In this document: positions 11,630 to 20,050 of the stretch, piece after piece
Layout: the number at the start of each line of letters is the position of its first letter
Numbering within the stretch: position 1 is the first letter of the stretch
NCBI GenBank assembly: GCA_036244855.1
Contig: BQKZ01001111.1
Location: 1 to 33,849 of the forward strand
Length of the DNA stretch: 33,849 nucleotides
Origin: Temnopleurus reevesii
Lineage: Eukaryota > Echinodermata > Echinoidea > Temnopleuroida > Temnopleuridae
Direction: 5' to 3'
Notes under the pieces: model-generated
What the model was told of the DNA's origin: nothing
Database searches by the model: none
The model's input: only the letters and a program-made list of their open reading frames with translations
Program-made: the position numbers and the translations under genes

Positions 11630-11777
11630 GTATTACTTCTTATTATTATTTATTGTTTTGATGGAGGGGTTTCAATATCTCAAATTGCAATCATATACCA
11701 AACTATGAGTGTGTAAAAGGGAAGGTTTCGCACCACCAATTGACCGTAGGGCCCCGTAAAGTGAAGATTGTCAATCT

Positions 11778-11778
11778 N
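11778..11778. other. single-N contig join
   Basis: Left of the N is intron-like sequence with no acceptor. Right of it, the RGS exon starts six bases inside its true border. The splice acceptor for this exon is present only at 5771-5773. Confidence 0.9.
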
Positions 11779-11962
11779 AAGCTGATGAAGTACGACAGCT
11801 ACTCCCGCTTCCTGAAGAGCAAGCTCTACCAGGACTGCGTCCTCGCCGAGATGGGTGGCCTGCCCCTCCCCATTAGTCTAGAGAAAGTCCCCTCTGTCCA
11901 CTCAGAACCCCCAACGGGTGACTTTGAAGACAGCGGAGGTGTACATGGAGGCAGTGGGATTG
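11779..11962 (+). CDS. RGS12/14-like: RGS exon completing the domain plus Gly-rich tail, allele 1
   Basis: Starts mid-exon straight after N at 11778, lacking the first six bases of the exon at 5774. Ends at donor GTGAGT in phase 1. After the RGS helix it encodes PISLEKVPSVHSEPPTGDFE and then DSGGVHGGSGI. The complete exon would be 190 bp (63 codons plus one). Compared with the copy at 13403 it is nearly identical; the first difference is at base 96. I read it as one allele of the same exon rather than a paralogous exon. The Gly/Ser-rich tail after SLEKVPSVHSE is the segment that has been serially copied downstream. Confidence 0.85.
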
Positions 11963-12101
11963 GTGAGTGAAATTTGTTGGAAACATGTTTCTTGAATAGA
12001 ACTAGAAATACAAATATCAGTACAAAAATGAAATTTGTTTGGAAATATTTCAAATGAATACAACTAGAAGGTTTCCTCTGTCGACTTGGAAGCCCCCACA
12101 G

Positions 12102-12149
12102 GAGACTTTGAAAACAGCGGAGGCGGACATGGTGGCAGCAGTGGGATTG
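12102..12149 (+). CDS. candidate mini-exon 1, allele 1
   Basis: Bounded by acceptor CCCCCACAG and donor GTGAGT. Length 48 bp, phase 1 at both ends, encoding (G)DFENSGGGHGGSSGI(G). It could be inserted after the preceding exon without changing the frame. It is a copy of the end of the exon at 11779-11962. Usage is not known. Confidence 0.35.
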
Positions 12150-12288
12150 GTGAGTGAAATTCGTTGGGGAACATTTTACTTGAATAGAACTAGAAATACA
12201 AATATCAGCACAAAAATGAAGTCGTTGGAAAACATTTTGATTGAATACAACTAGAAGGTCCCCTCTGTTCACTCAGAACCCCCCACAG

Positions 12289-12336
12289 GAGACTTTGAGG
12301 ACAGCGGTGGCGTACATGGTGGCAGCAATGGGATTG
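12289..12336 (+). CDS. candidate mini-exon 2, allele 1
   Basis: Acceptor ACCCCCCACAG, donor GTGAGT, 48 bp, phase 1-1, encoding (G)DFEDSGGVHGGSNGI(G). The upstream sequence (CCCCTCTGTTCACTCAG) is pyrimidine-rich, so this is the best-looking acceptor of the set. Splicing is inferred only. Confidence 0.4.
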
Positions 12337-12487
12337 GTGAGTACAGCTGAATTGGCATAATAACGGGTTTTCTTTGGAAACATTTACTTGAATATAGATA
12401 GAAATACCCAAGTATGGGCAAAGAAATGAAATTTGTTCCAAAACATTGTAATTGTATACAACTAGAAGAAGGTCCCGTCTGTCACAG

Positions 12488-12535
12488 GTGACTTTGAAGA
12501 CAGTGGTGGCGTTCTTGGTGGCAGCAGTGGGATTG
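12488..12535 (+). CDS. candidate mini-exon 3, allele 1
   Basis: Acceptor GTCTGTCACAG, donor GTGAGT, 48 bp, phase 1-1, encoding (G)DFEDSGGVLGGSSGI(G). This unit has lost the CCACTCAGAACCCC part present in its neighbours but kept CACAG. The other allele has the same unit (14245-14292) with its donor destroyed. Confidence 0.35.
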
Positions 12536-12866
12536 GTGAGTGAAATTCGTTTGGAAACATTTCACTTCAATAGAATTAGATATACACATATTGACATGAA
12601 AAATGAAATTAGCTGAAAAGCATTGTGATTGAATACAACTAGAAGGTCTCCTCTGTCCACTCAGAACCCCCATGTGTGACCTTAAAGACAGTGGAGGCTT
12701 ACATGGTGGCAGCAGTGGGATTGGTGAGTGAAATTCATTGGAAACATTTAACCTGAATAGAACTAGAAATACACAAGTATTGGCATAAAAAAATACAATT
12801 CATTGGAAAACATTTTAATTTGAATACAACTAGAAGGCCCCCTTTGTCCATTCAGAACCCCCACAG

Positions 12867-12914
12867 GAAACTTTGAAGACATCGGAGACGTACATGGTGG
12901 CAGCAGTGGGATCG
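12867..12914 (+). CDS. candidate mini-exon 4 with weak donor, allele 1
   Basis: Acceptor CCCCCACAG, 48 bp, phase 1-1, encoding (G)NFEDIGDVHGGSSGI(G). The donor reads GTGATT instead of GTGAGT, so splicing would be weak. It is probably a decaying copy. Confidence 0.2.
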
Positions 12915-12948
12915 GTGATTGAAATTCATGTTAAACATCTTACAACCA

Positions 12949-13264
12949 AAAGGGGCAGCTACAAGAGGACGGGGGAGGATAAGAATGGAGGAGTGGCTGT
13001 ATGAGGAACAGTCCAGGAAGTAGATTTATTAAGATTAAATGAAATCAATTATTAAATCTTAATCTTTTTTTCCCATTATGTGTTAGTAGCGGTGGAATAC
13101 CAAGCGAAAGCGGCAGCTACATGTTCGAGAGGACGGGCGGGGAGAAAAACATTGGAGTTGCTGTCGGAGGAACGGTCAAGCAAAAGATCTAACAAAATCA
13201 AATCAAATCAAATCAATCAAGTCAAATCTAATCAGATCAAATATTTATCCATCTATCCATTCAG
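12949..13264 (+). repeat. copies of the 5' part of the linker exon, allele 1
   Basis: Two imperfect copies of the 5' part of the exon at 15231 lie here, at about 12949-13022 (GGGGCAGCTACAAGAGGACG) and 13084-13195 (AGCGGTGGAATACCAAGCGA). Each is followed by intron-like TCAAA-rich sequence. Neither ends in a recognisable donor. A TCAAA/TCAAT simple repeat (about 13190-13245) separates the second copy from the intact 5' border at 13265. Confidence 0.8.
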
Positions 13265-13401
13265 TTGTTGGTGGTGGTGGAATACCAAGCGAAAGTGGCA
13301 GCTATGAGAGGACGGGCGGGGAGAAGAACGGAGGAGTGGCAGTTGGAGGAACGGTCAAGGATCGGATGGAGAGGAAAAAGAGCGGAAACAAGAAAGATAC
13401 G
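13265..13401 (+). CDS. RGS12/14-like: Gly/Ser-rich basic linker exon, allele 1, 3'-cut
   Basis: Acceptor CTATCCATTCAG. Phase 1 start: two bases, then VGGGGIPSESGSYERTGG, RRTEEW-equivalent codons read in frame as EKNGGVAVGGTVKDRMERKK, then SGNKKDT. It is the allelic copy of 15231-15373 and stops at N (13402), six bases before that exon's end. It starts with GTT GTT GGT rather than GCT GTT AGC, so the alleles differ by Val/Ala and Gly/Ser near the border. The last 96 bp are identical to the other allele. Confidence 0.75.
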
Positions 13402-13402
13402 N
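13402..13402. other. single-N contig join between two alleles
   Basis: Left contig ends inside the linker exon (GATACG). Right contig restarts at the same base as 11779. Sequence left of N is allelic to the sequence ending at 15367. Confidence 0.9.
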
Positions 13403-13586
13403 AAGCTGATGAAGTACGACAGCTACTCCCGCTTCCTGAAGAGCAAGCTCTACCAGGACTGCGTCCTCGCCGAGATGGGTGGCCTGCCCCTCCCCATCAG
13501 TCTAGAGAAGGTCCCCTCAGTTCACTCAGAACCCCCAATGGGTGACTTTGAAGACAGCGGAGGTGTACATGGAGGCAGTGGGATTG
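13403..13586 (+). CDS. RGS12/14-like: RGS exon completing the domain plus Gly-rich tail, allele 2
   Basis: Starts right after N at 13402 with the same base as the copy at 11779 and is identical to it for 95 bp, then differs at scattered, mostly silent sites (CCCATC for CCCATT, GTCCCCTCAGTT for GTCCCCTCTGTC) plus Thr to Met in EPPMGDFE. It ends at donor GTGAGT in phase 1. It is contiguous with the rest of the gene to the window end (apart from the 90-N gap), so this is the copy to keep in a gene model. The first six bases must be taken from 5774-5779. Confidence 0.88.
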
Positions 13587-14656
13587 GTGAGTGAAATTTG
13601 TTGGAAACCTGTTTCTTGAATAGAACTAGAAATGCAAATATCAGTACAAAAATTAAATTTGTTTGGAAATATTTCAAATGAATACAACTAGAAGGTTCCC
13701 TCTGTCGACTTAGAAGCCCCCAACGGGTGACTTTGAAGACAGCGGAGGCGTACACGGTGGCAGCAGTGGGATTGGTGAGTGAAATTTGTTGGATACATTT
13801 TACTTGAAAAGAACTAGAAATACAAGTATAACTACAAAAATGATATTTGTTCCGAAATATTTCAAATGAATACAACTAGAAGGTTCCCTCTGTCCACTCA
13901 GAACCCCCATGTGTGACCTTGAAGACAGCGGAGGCTTACGTGGTGGCAGCAGTGGGATTGGTGAGTGAAATTCGTTGGGGAACATTTTTCTAGAATAGAA
14001 CTAGAAAAACAAGTATCAGCACAAAAAATGAAGTTGTTAGAAAACATTTTGATTGAATACAACTAGAAGGTCCCCTCTGTTGACTCAGAACCCCCCACAG
14101 GAGACTTTGAGGACAGCATACATGGTGGCAGCAGTGGGATTGGTGAGTACAGCTTAATTGGCATATTAACGTTTTTTCTTTGGAAACATTTGTTGCAAAA
14201 CAGTGTAATTGTATACAACTAGAAGAAGGTCCCGTCTGTCACAGGTGACTTTGAAGACAGCGGTGGCGTTCTTGGTGGCAGCAGTGGGATTGATGAGTGA
14301 AATTCGTTTGGAAACATTTAACTTCAATAGAATTAGATATACACATATTGACATGAAAAATGAAATTAGTTGAAAAGCATTTTGATTGAATACAACTAGA
14401 AGGTCTCCTCTGTCCACTCAGAACCCCCTACAGGAGACTTTGAAAATAGCGGAGGCGTACATGGTGGCAGCAGTGGGATTTTTGAGTGAAATTCGTTGGG
14501 GAACATTTTACTTGAATAGAACTAGAAATACAAGTATCAGCATAAAAATGAAATTTGTTGGAAAACATTTTAATTGAATAGAAATGGAAATAAGAGAAAT
14601 GAAAATCAATTTTGATAAAATCTTATCAATTTCATTATCGATCCATTATTCCCTGT
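13587..14656 (+). repeat. tandem array of exon-3'-end copies, allele 2
   Basis: Five copies with exon-ends finishing at 13774, 13960, 14142, 14292 and about 14480, built as in the other allele. Only the third (14101-14142) has both a CACAG acceptor and a GTGAGT donor. The first keeps the parental CCAACGGGTGAC and has no acceptor. The second reads CCATGTGTGACC. The fourth has its donor changed to ATGAGT. The fifth has TTTGAGT in place of the donor. Spacing and copy order differ from the other allele, indicating unequal exchange or gene conversion. Confidence 0.9.
14101..14142 (+). CDS. candidate mini-exon, allele 2
   Basis: Acceptor CCCCCCACAG, donor GTGAGT, 42 bp, phase 1-1, encoding (G)DFEDSIHGGSSGI(G). 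It has a 6-bp in-frame deletion relative to the 48-bp copies. It is the only fully bounded mini-exon on this allele. Use is inferred from splice sites and frame only. Confidence 0.35.
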
Positions 14657-15230
14657 AGTTGTCGGCAGCGGTGGAATGCCAAGTGAAAGCGGGTGCTACG
14701 AGTTAAGAACGGAGCAGTTACAGTCAGAGGAATGGTCGGGAGAAATAGATTTAATCAAATGAAAACCAATCAATTTTTAATCAAATAATATCAATTCAAA
14801 TCTTAATCTATCTTTACCTTAATAGGTGTTGGTAGCAGTGGAATACCCAGCTAAAGCGGCAGCTACAAGAGGATGGGTGGGGAGAAGAATGGAGGAACAG
14901 TCAAGGAAATAGATTTGATTTAATCCAATCAATTTAAATGTTAATCCAGCAATTATGCTTCATTGTGAAGGGCTTAGGGACGACTGATAAAGTTAGTGTT
15001 ATGTGCTATATAAGCACGTATAATTATTATTATTATTATCAATCCAATCAGGTGTAGGTAGCGGTGGAATACCAAGTGAAAGCGGCAGCTACGAGAGGAC
15101 GGGTGGAGAGAAGAACGGAGGAGTGGCAGTCGGAGGAATGGTCAAGAGAAGATCTAACAAAATTAAATCACATCAATCAGTCAAGTAATCAATCAAATCA
15201 AATCAAATTTCTATCCATCTATCCATTCAG
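14657..15230 (+). repeat. copies of the 5' part of the linker exon, allele 2
   Basis: Three imperfect copies precede the real exon: about 14657-14750 (GGCAGCGGTGGAATGCCAAG), 14825-14925 (GTAGCAGTGGAATACCCAGC) and 15053-15160 (GTAGCGGTGGAATACCAAGT). The third is close to the real exon and has an acceptor-like CCAATCAG in the right phase, but no donor near the expected end. A truncated SINE tail sits between the second and third. One copy has an in-frame stop (CAGCTAAAGC). Confidence 0.8.
14950..15040 (+). mobile_element. SINE 3' tail
   Basis: GGCTTAGGGACGACTGATAA followed by TGTGCTATATAAGCACG and a TTA/ATT repeat. The GTGCTATATAA motif plus TTA-repeat end resembles the tail of the SINE at 5281-5592. 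It is 5'-truncated and lies inside the exon-copy array. Confidence 0.6.
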
Positions 15231-15373
15231 CTGTTAGCGGCGGTGGAATACCAAGCGAAAGCGGCAGCTACGAGAGGACGGGCGGGGAGAAGAACGGAGG
15301 AGTGGCAGTTGGAGGAACGGTCAAGGATCGGATGGAGAGGAAAAAGAGCGGAAACAAGAAAGATACGACTAGG
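15231..15373 (+). CDS. RGS12/14-like: Gly/Ser-rich basic linker exon
   Basis: Acceptor CTATCCATTCAG, donor GTGAGA after ACTAGG. Two bases complete a codon from the phase-1 exon (G+CT = Ala), then 47 codons follow: VSGGGIPSESGSYERTGGEK, NGGVAVGGTVKDRMERKK and SGNKKDTTR. It ends in phase 0, as the exon at 25011 requires. In RGS12/14 the region between the RGS domain and the first Ras-binding domain is Ser/Lys-rich and variable, which this fits; no domain is visible. The intact donor and contiguity with downstream exons make this the functional copy. Confidence 0.85.
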
Positions 15374-15482
15374 GTGAGACAGAGTATGGGGGTGGATGAG
15401 TGTCTTTCACAATAATCACTAATTTTTTTATGATTCTCACGTGATTCCATGGTCTACACTTTGACAGTGTTTTATTTTTCTT

Positions 15483-15660
15483 AGGGGATGTTGCTAGAAA
15501 CTTTCAATCAATTGCAAGTTGTAGTTGATTGACATATGTGAATCAAAATGATTGTTTCATGCCACATCTTGTAAGAATCACAGACATTGTGTGAATGAAA
15601 ATGTACATTTCAATTCACAACTGAATTGCAATTGATTGCATCTTTCTAGCAACAACCCCT
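15483..15660. mobile_element. short fold-back (MITE-like) element
   Basis: Left end AGGGGATGTTGCTAGAAA and right end TTTCTAGCAACAACCCCT are inverted. Inner arms also pair: CAATCAATTGCAAGTTG with CAACTGAATTGCAATTG. About 178 bp, no ORF. Confidence 0.75.
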
Positions 15661-17759
15661 TCGTCTGATGCATGTGCGCACACTCTTACTTATTGTCCTT
15701 CAAAATTGTGCTGAAATGACTTCACTAATAACCCTTAATTGAAAGTCAAAGTATAAAATTATTCCGGTCAGGCCATCAAAACTCAAGGGGCACCAAAATC
15801 TTTTAGAATAAGAAGAAAAAAATAAAAGAATCTTCCAATTGGAGACTGTTGGTTGAACTCTTGCTGTTTATGGGCAGGTTCAGCACTTCCCATTAGAATT
15901 TGCTTACAAGAAGAAAAGATGATTAAGAAGAAGGGGGGGGGGGGGGGGAAATGGTGCAGAAGTTCAAACGAACCATCAATCCTTCATTGTTCTTATCCCG
16001 AAATGAGATTAATGATGATTATATCAATGATATGGTTCCGACCAGTGTATAATGTGCATTTCAGTGGCAGTTACTTATATAACCAGCTAGCATTTTCTCA
16101 TATTCAAACCTCAACCTCGCACCCTAACCTACCCTTCACCTGAAATTCTAAATGCAACACCTACCTTGGATTCAGATGAAATTTTAAGCCCAAATTTCAC
16201 ATCAATCGAACATATGCTGCAAAACCGTCCAGCAGTCAATTTTGCTAAGTCGGTCAAGGTAAAACTCACACTTCTGTTACATTACATGAAGTCTTACTGA
16301 GTCATGATCTATAAATTGTTTCACGGCTTTCTACCGATTGCGTTGGCATGATATATCAATAATGTAACAAGGAAAACCAAATGGTATAGCAGACGTAACT
16401 ATTCAGAATTTGATGAAAGAATATGAATTTTTGGCTACTCTGAGAGAGTTTCAAGGCCATTTCAAAAGAGTTTTCCTATTTTTCTTGATAATTCTTCTAC
16501 ATAATCATATGGTAAATATTGCTTATTTCTTCTTTTTTTTAAAGCAAATTCTTCCCCCTTTTCCGTTATATGGGTTTAGAGGTCTGGGTATAGCATCAAA
16601 TTGCACAATCTTTAAACAAACATTTACACCCTCCAAATTAATTATCAATTTTTAAGAATCAATTTCATTCCGACAATCTTGTTTGATTATTGTAGCACTT
16701 ATCAAATAATTTAGAAAAGAATATTTCAAGGAAAATTGAGCACATTTTGTATAGCTCTTTCGCCCTTTAGATGACAAAGTTTGTCTTTTCTCAAGTAATT
16801 CTTCAATTGGCATTACTCTCCAGTGTGTGCTCATTTCAAAATTCCAAGTTTTAGTGTGTGTTAGATTATTTGAAACAATGATGCAATGTTTAGCATATTG
16901 TTGAAATGTACCTAATTTTTTGTCTGAAATTAGAATCAACATTCCTTGTGTTTTGACATGATATATGTATTAAGATGAAACTCTCAAATGGAATTTAATA
17001 TAAAATTTATTGAACATGCAGAATGGACAAAAAATGTGCTCCATAGTTTTAAAGCAAACATCACTGCTATAGGGTGCCTTGGGTTTCAATTGAGTTCCGC
17101 ATAAGATACATGTATATTGTTTTTAGCGAGAAGGGCCTGAACTTTTACTTGTTAACCACAACACTATTTATTTAGAAAAAAAACTTAGCATGTATTAGTA
17201 ATAGAGCTATATTTCCGCGTTGAAAATTGTGGTTTCTAAGTGTTGCGAAGTCATGCTTTTCTTCAAAGAGCCAATCTCTAGATTCTTTCGGAACACAGAT
17301 ATTGATAACTAACAAATATGCCTGCACGATAATGTTTCTTGCCAATCTGTACTTGAAATGCAATTAGATAATCTTTATAGGCACGATGGTATTAACACTA
17401 AATGTAGACTCGTCTTTATAGAAAGCACCTAATTATACTGTGGGAGTATGTTTCTTTAACAAAAATGCACCATATCTTTCCCATGACAGACATCCTAACC
17501 TTTCTGATTTTCAAGGAAAGATTCTGAATTTTATCCACATAAATCTTGCCATTTTAAAAAATGCTTTGTTATCACTTTGTTCCTAGTAATTTTACGTTAA
17601 TGAGAAAAATGCTTAGGGTGTTTGGGAATGGGTAATATGAATGATCTTGTCTTGTGAATGAATTATGCACTTAATACTAATATTGATATACCATGTTCTT
17701 CTTCTCCCCCTATTTATCCCTGACCCGCTCTACATTCCTTAATATTTAACTATCTTCAG
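15661..17759. other. intron, dispersed repeat and poly-G
   Basis: Holds a run of about 18 G at 15931-15948 and one member of a dispersed repeat (16441-16493) whose second member is at 27259-27310. No supported exon until the candidate at 17760. Confidence 0.5.
16441..16493 (+). repeat. dispersed repeat, copy 1
   Basis: GAGAGAGTTTCAAGGCCATT, AAAAGAGTTTTCC and TTTTTCTTGATAATTCT align with the copy at 27259. A weaker similarity (CAAAT, TTCC.TTATATGG) continues about 100 bp further in both. Confidence 0.65.
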
Positions 17760-17792
17760 TCCATTAAGAAAAGGCACATGTTTATCAAAAAG
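17760..17792 (+). CDS. RGS12/14-like: candidate 33-bp cassette microexon
   Basis: A long pyrimidine tract (TTCTTCTTCTCCCCCTATTT onward) ends in TATCTTCAG, and the exon is followed by donor GTATGA. It reads SIKKRHMFIKK, 11 codons, phase 0-0. It would fit between the exons ending at 15373 (phase 0) and starting at 25011 (phase 0) without a frame change, adding a basic segment. No homology is recognised, so splice-site quality and phase are the only support. Confidence 0.4.
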
Positions 17793-18199
17793 GTATGAAG
17801 GCAATTAACTTCTTTCTGTTTCTTCTTCGGAGTGTTTCTTGCTTGTATTGCATGCTTAGATTTCACTATGAACATGATGATTAGAGGAAATGGACAAAAT
17901 ACACAACTCCTTACTCTACCCTCCATTATTTCATTGGGAAAAATCTATGGCTAACTCTGTGCAATTATGAAGAACATAAAGCTCAGGCATATTTGTCTAG
18001 GTTCTTAAGAAAAAAATTACATGAAAGAATTATGAGAGCATTCTGTTTAGGGGGTTGGGGTATTTTTTTTATACAACTGATGGAATTGGAGGATATGGCA
18101 TGAGGATTTGTGTAGTTTGTCCATTTACTGTTTTGGGGAATCATGTTCATAGTGAGTGTTTGTGGTTTTGACAAGCTTGTTTCCCTGGTTCTGCAGTCA

Positions 18200-18660
18200 C
18201 AATGTCCTGGTTGACACCAAACTGATAATGAATTGACATCAACCTGACAATCGACCAACCCAAGGCTGACTGCAGATCGACCCAAAGCTGGCCATAGATC
18301 CCAAATCTGACAACAGATCAATCTAAACTGATACCAGATTAACTAATGTAACAACAGATCAACACAAATCTGATCATTATCGAAGCAAACCTGACAACAG
18401 GTGGACTCAAGTCTGACATAGACCTGACCTGAAATTGAAAACCCCAAACTTATTTAGATCAACACAAATCTGATTCTATTGGGAGGTTGACCCAAAGCTA
18501 ACAATAGATCAACCCAAAATTCACAATGGACCAATCCAAACCGACAACAGATCAACCGAAACTGACTCCAAATGGAGATAAATCTTAAAGCTGACAATAG
18601 ATTGACATATAACTGATAACAAATCAATGCAAATATGACAATAGATCATCCCAAAACTCC
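18200..18660 (+). repeat. degenerate minisatellite, about 23-28 bp unit
   Basis: Repeated variants of CTGACAACAGATCAACCCAAA, such as CTGACAACAGATCAATCTAA, ACAACAGATCAACACAAATC and CTGACAATAGATTGACATAT. More than a dozen diverged units. It contains stop codons in all frames and is not coding. Confidence 0.85.
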
Positions 18661-19800
18661 TAAAAACAGACTGAGCTATATAATTACATATGGTGACACA
18701 GACATATAATGTGTAAAAAGAAAAATAAATGAGGCCTTAGTCGCATCAGAGTTAGTCTAGCATTGTGACTGCAGTTCAAACTATTGATCCTATTATTATA
18801 GCTGTCAGATATGTTTATCATTCTTGCCAACAACCTTGTGATTTACTTGCAGTTTTCTCCTTGTTTCAGTTTCCCCCGCAAGTGGATTGTTAACCTTTTT
18901 ATTTGTAGGCTTTTTTTTGGGTCATTTGCATTTTCTTTCTGTAGGATCGTTGAAGTGTTTTGAGTTATTTGGACAACTCATATTTGTTTGTGTTATCCTC
19001 TTGCATATCTTCCTGCAAATAGACTTCCTTATATCTTTCAACTGTGTTTTTTTTTATCATGTTCATATTAGTTTTGATCACATTCTATTCTGATTTTCTT
19101 GACGATTCTTTGTAAATTGTTAATCTATTTTTGTGTCAGTTATCTATGTAATAAATGAAGTTTTTCCAATTAAGTTCTTGGTGTGGGTTAATATTCCTGA
19201 TTTGTTTTATCTATTCTTTAATCACTCTCACTTTTAGGTAATTGGTTTATGGATGTGATATTGAATTATGATCCAATTACTTTCCTGTTCTTTTTATTTA
19301 TTTCATGACTGATATCCTTATTCTGCCAATATGTTTCCTGTCATGCACAATTGTAGTCTTTTAGTGTTTTTTCAAAATCTGCTTAGAAAAACACTCTCAT
19401 ATGCCAGACAATTAACTATTTACAACAGGTTTCTGTCAATATACACTGTAGAATTTGGTATATTTTACATCAATTCAAATTTACCAATGACTATTTTTCC
19501 CCTCATATAATGTCACTTTTTAACTTAGGGTGCTGATGTGTAAATATATTTCCAAATACACCCTTTACAATTACAAAAAAAACGCACATTGAACCATTAT
19601 GGCAGATAGTGTTTCAATTATTCAGATTTATCAGTACATGTAGATCTCTTTTTCGGTTGCATGCAAATTGAATACGAGGGTTGTTTAATTGCTCATCAGT
19701 TCGAAGTGAAAACATTTAATAATACATGTACTCACTGAATGATTATACTTATAAATGCCATGAATACTCTTAAGTAGTTGACATTTGCGTCGGTGAAATT
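18661..19800. other. intron, nothing recognised
   Basis: T-rich DNA. The ORF at 18887-19093 is Phe/Leu-rich from T-runs and is not supported as a gene. Confidence 0.5.
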
Positions 19801-19895
19801 GTAATTATTGTTATTCTTTAATATTGATAACAGTATTTTTATTATAATCATCATCATCACGATCACCATTAATTTTTCTTGTCATATGATTACCA

Positions 19896-19913
19896 GTATT
19901 ATATTATTATTAT

Positions 19914-19950
<37 letters not shown>

Positions 19951-20050
19951 TGAAGTAGCAGTAGTATTATTGATAGTATTAGTAATAATGGTAGCAGCAG
20001 CAGTGATGGTAGTAGAAGTAGTAGTAGTAGCAGAATTAGTAGTAGTATCT
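19896..20050 (+). repeat. TTA/TAG trinucleotide microsatellite
   Basis: (TTA)n passes into (TAG)n at about 19914-19950, then a degenerate (TAG/CAG)n stretch to about 20050. The long poly-Val ORF over it is an artefact of the repeat. Confidence 0.9.

Larger units (their letters stand above)
11963..12948 (+). repeat. tandem array of exon-3'-end copies, allele 1
   Basis: Five degenerate copies of a unit of about 110-215 bp follow the exon. Each unit has the intron start (GTGAGTGAAATT, GGAAACAT, AATAGAACTAGAAATAC, AATACAACTAGAAGG) followed by a copy of the exon end (CTCTGTCCACTCAGAACCCC, then GACTTTGAAGACAGC, GGCAGCAGTGGGATTG). Copy exon-ends finish at 12149, 12336, 12535, 12723 and 12914. In four of the five, the parental CCAACGGGTGAC reads CACAGG(A/T)GAC or similar, which creates a pyrimidine-rich CACAG acceptor. 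Copy 5 (ending 12723) lacks the acceptor and is frameshifted. Copy 6 (ending 12914) has the weakened donor GTGATT. Confidence 0.9.

Noticed and set aside
11740..11970. 76-codon ORF across N at 11778
   Set aside because: The N-terminal part is intron-like sequence joined artificially to the exon.
11826..12272. Minus-strand ORF of 148 codons and similar minus-strand ORFs at 13522-13875 and 14166-14417
   Set aside because: They lie over the exon-end array and repeat the same Ser/His/Cys-rich string once per unit. They are reverse-strand shadows of the tandem repeat, with no independent gene signal.
15053..15190. Third linker-exon copy as a second functional exon
   Set aside because: The acceptor phase fits, but the only downstream GTAATC comes after TCAAA-repeat sequence and the usual exon end is missing.
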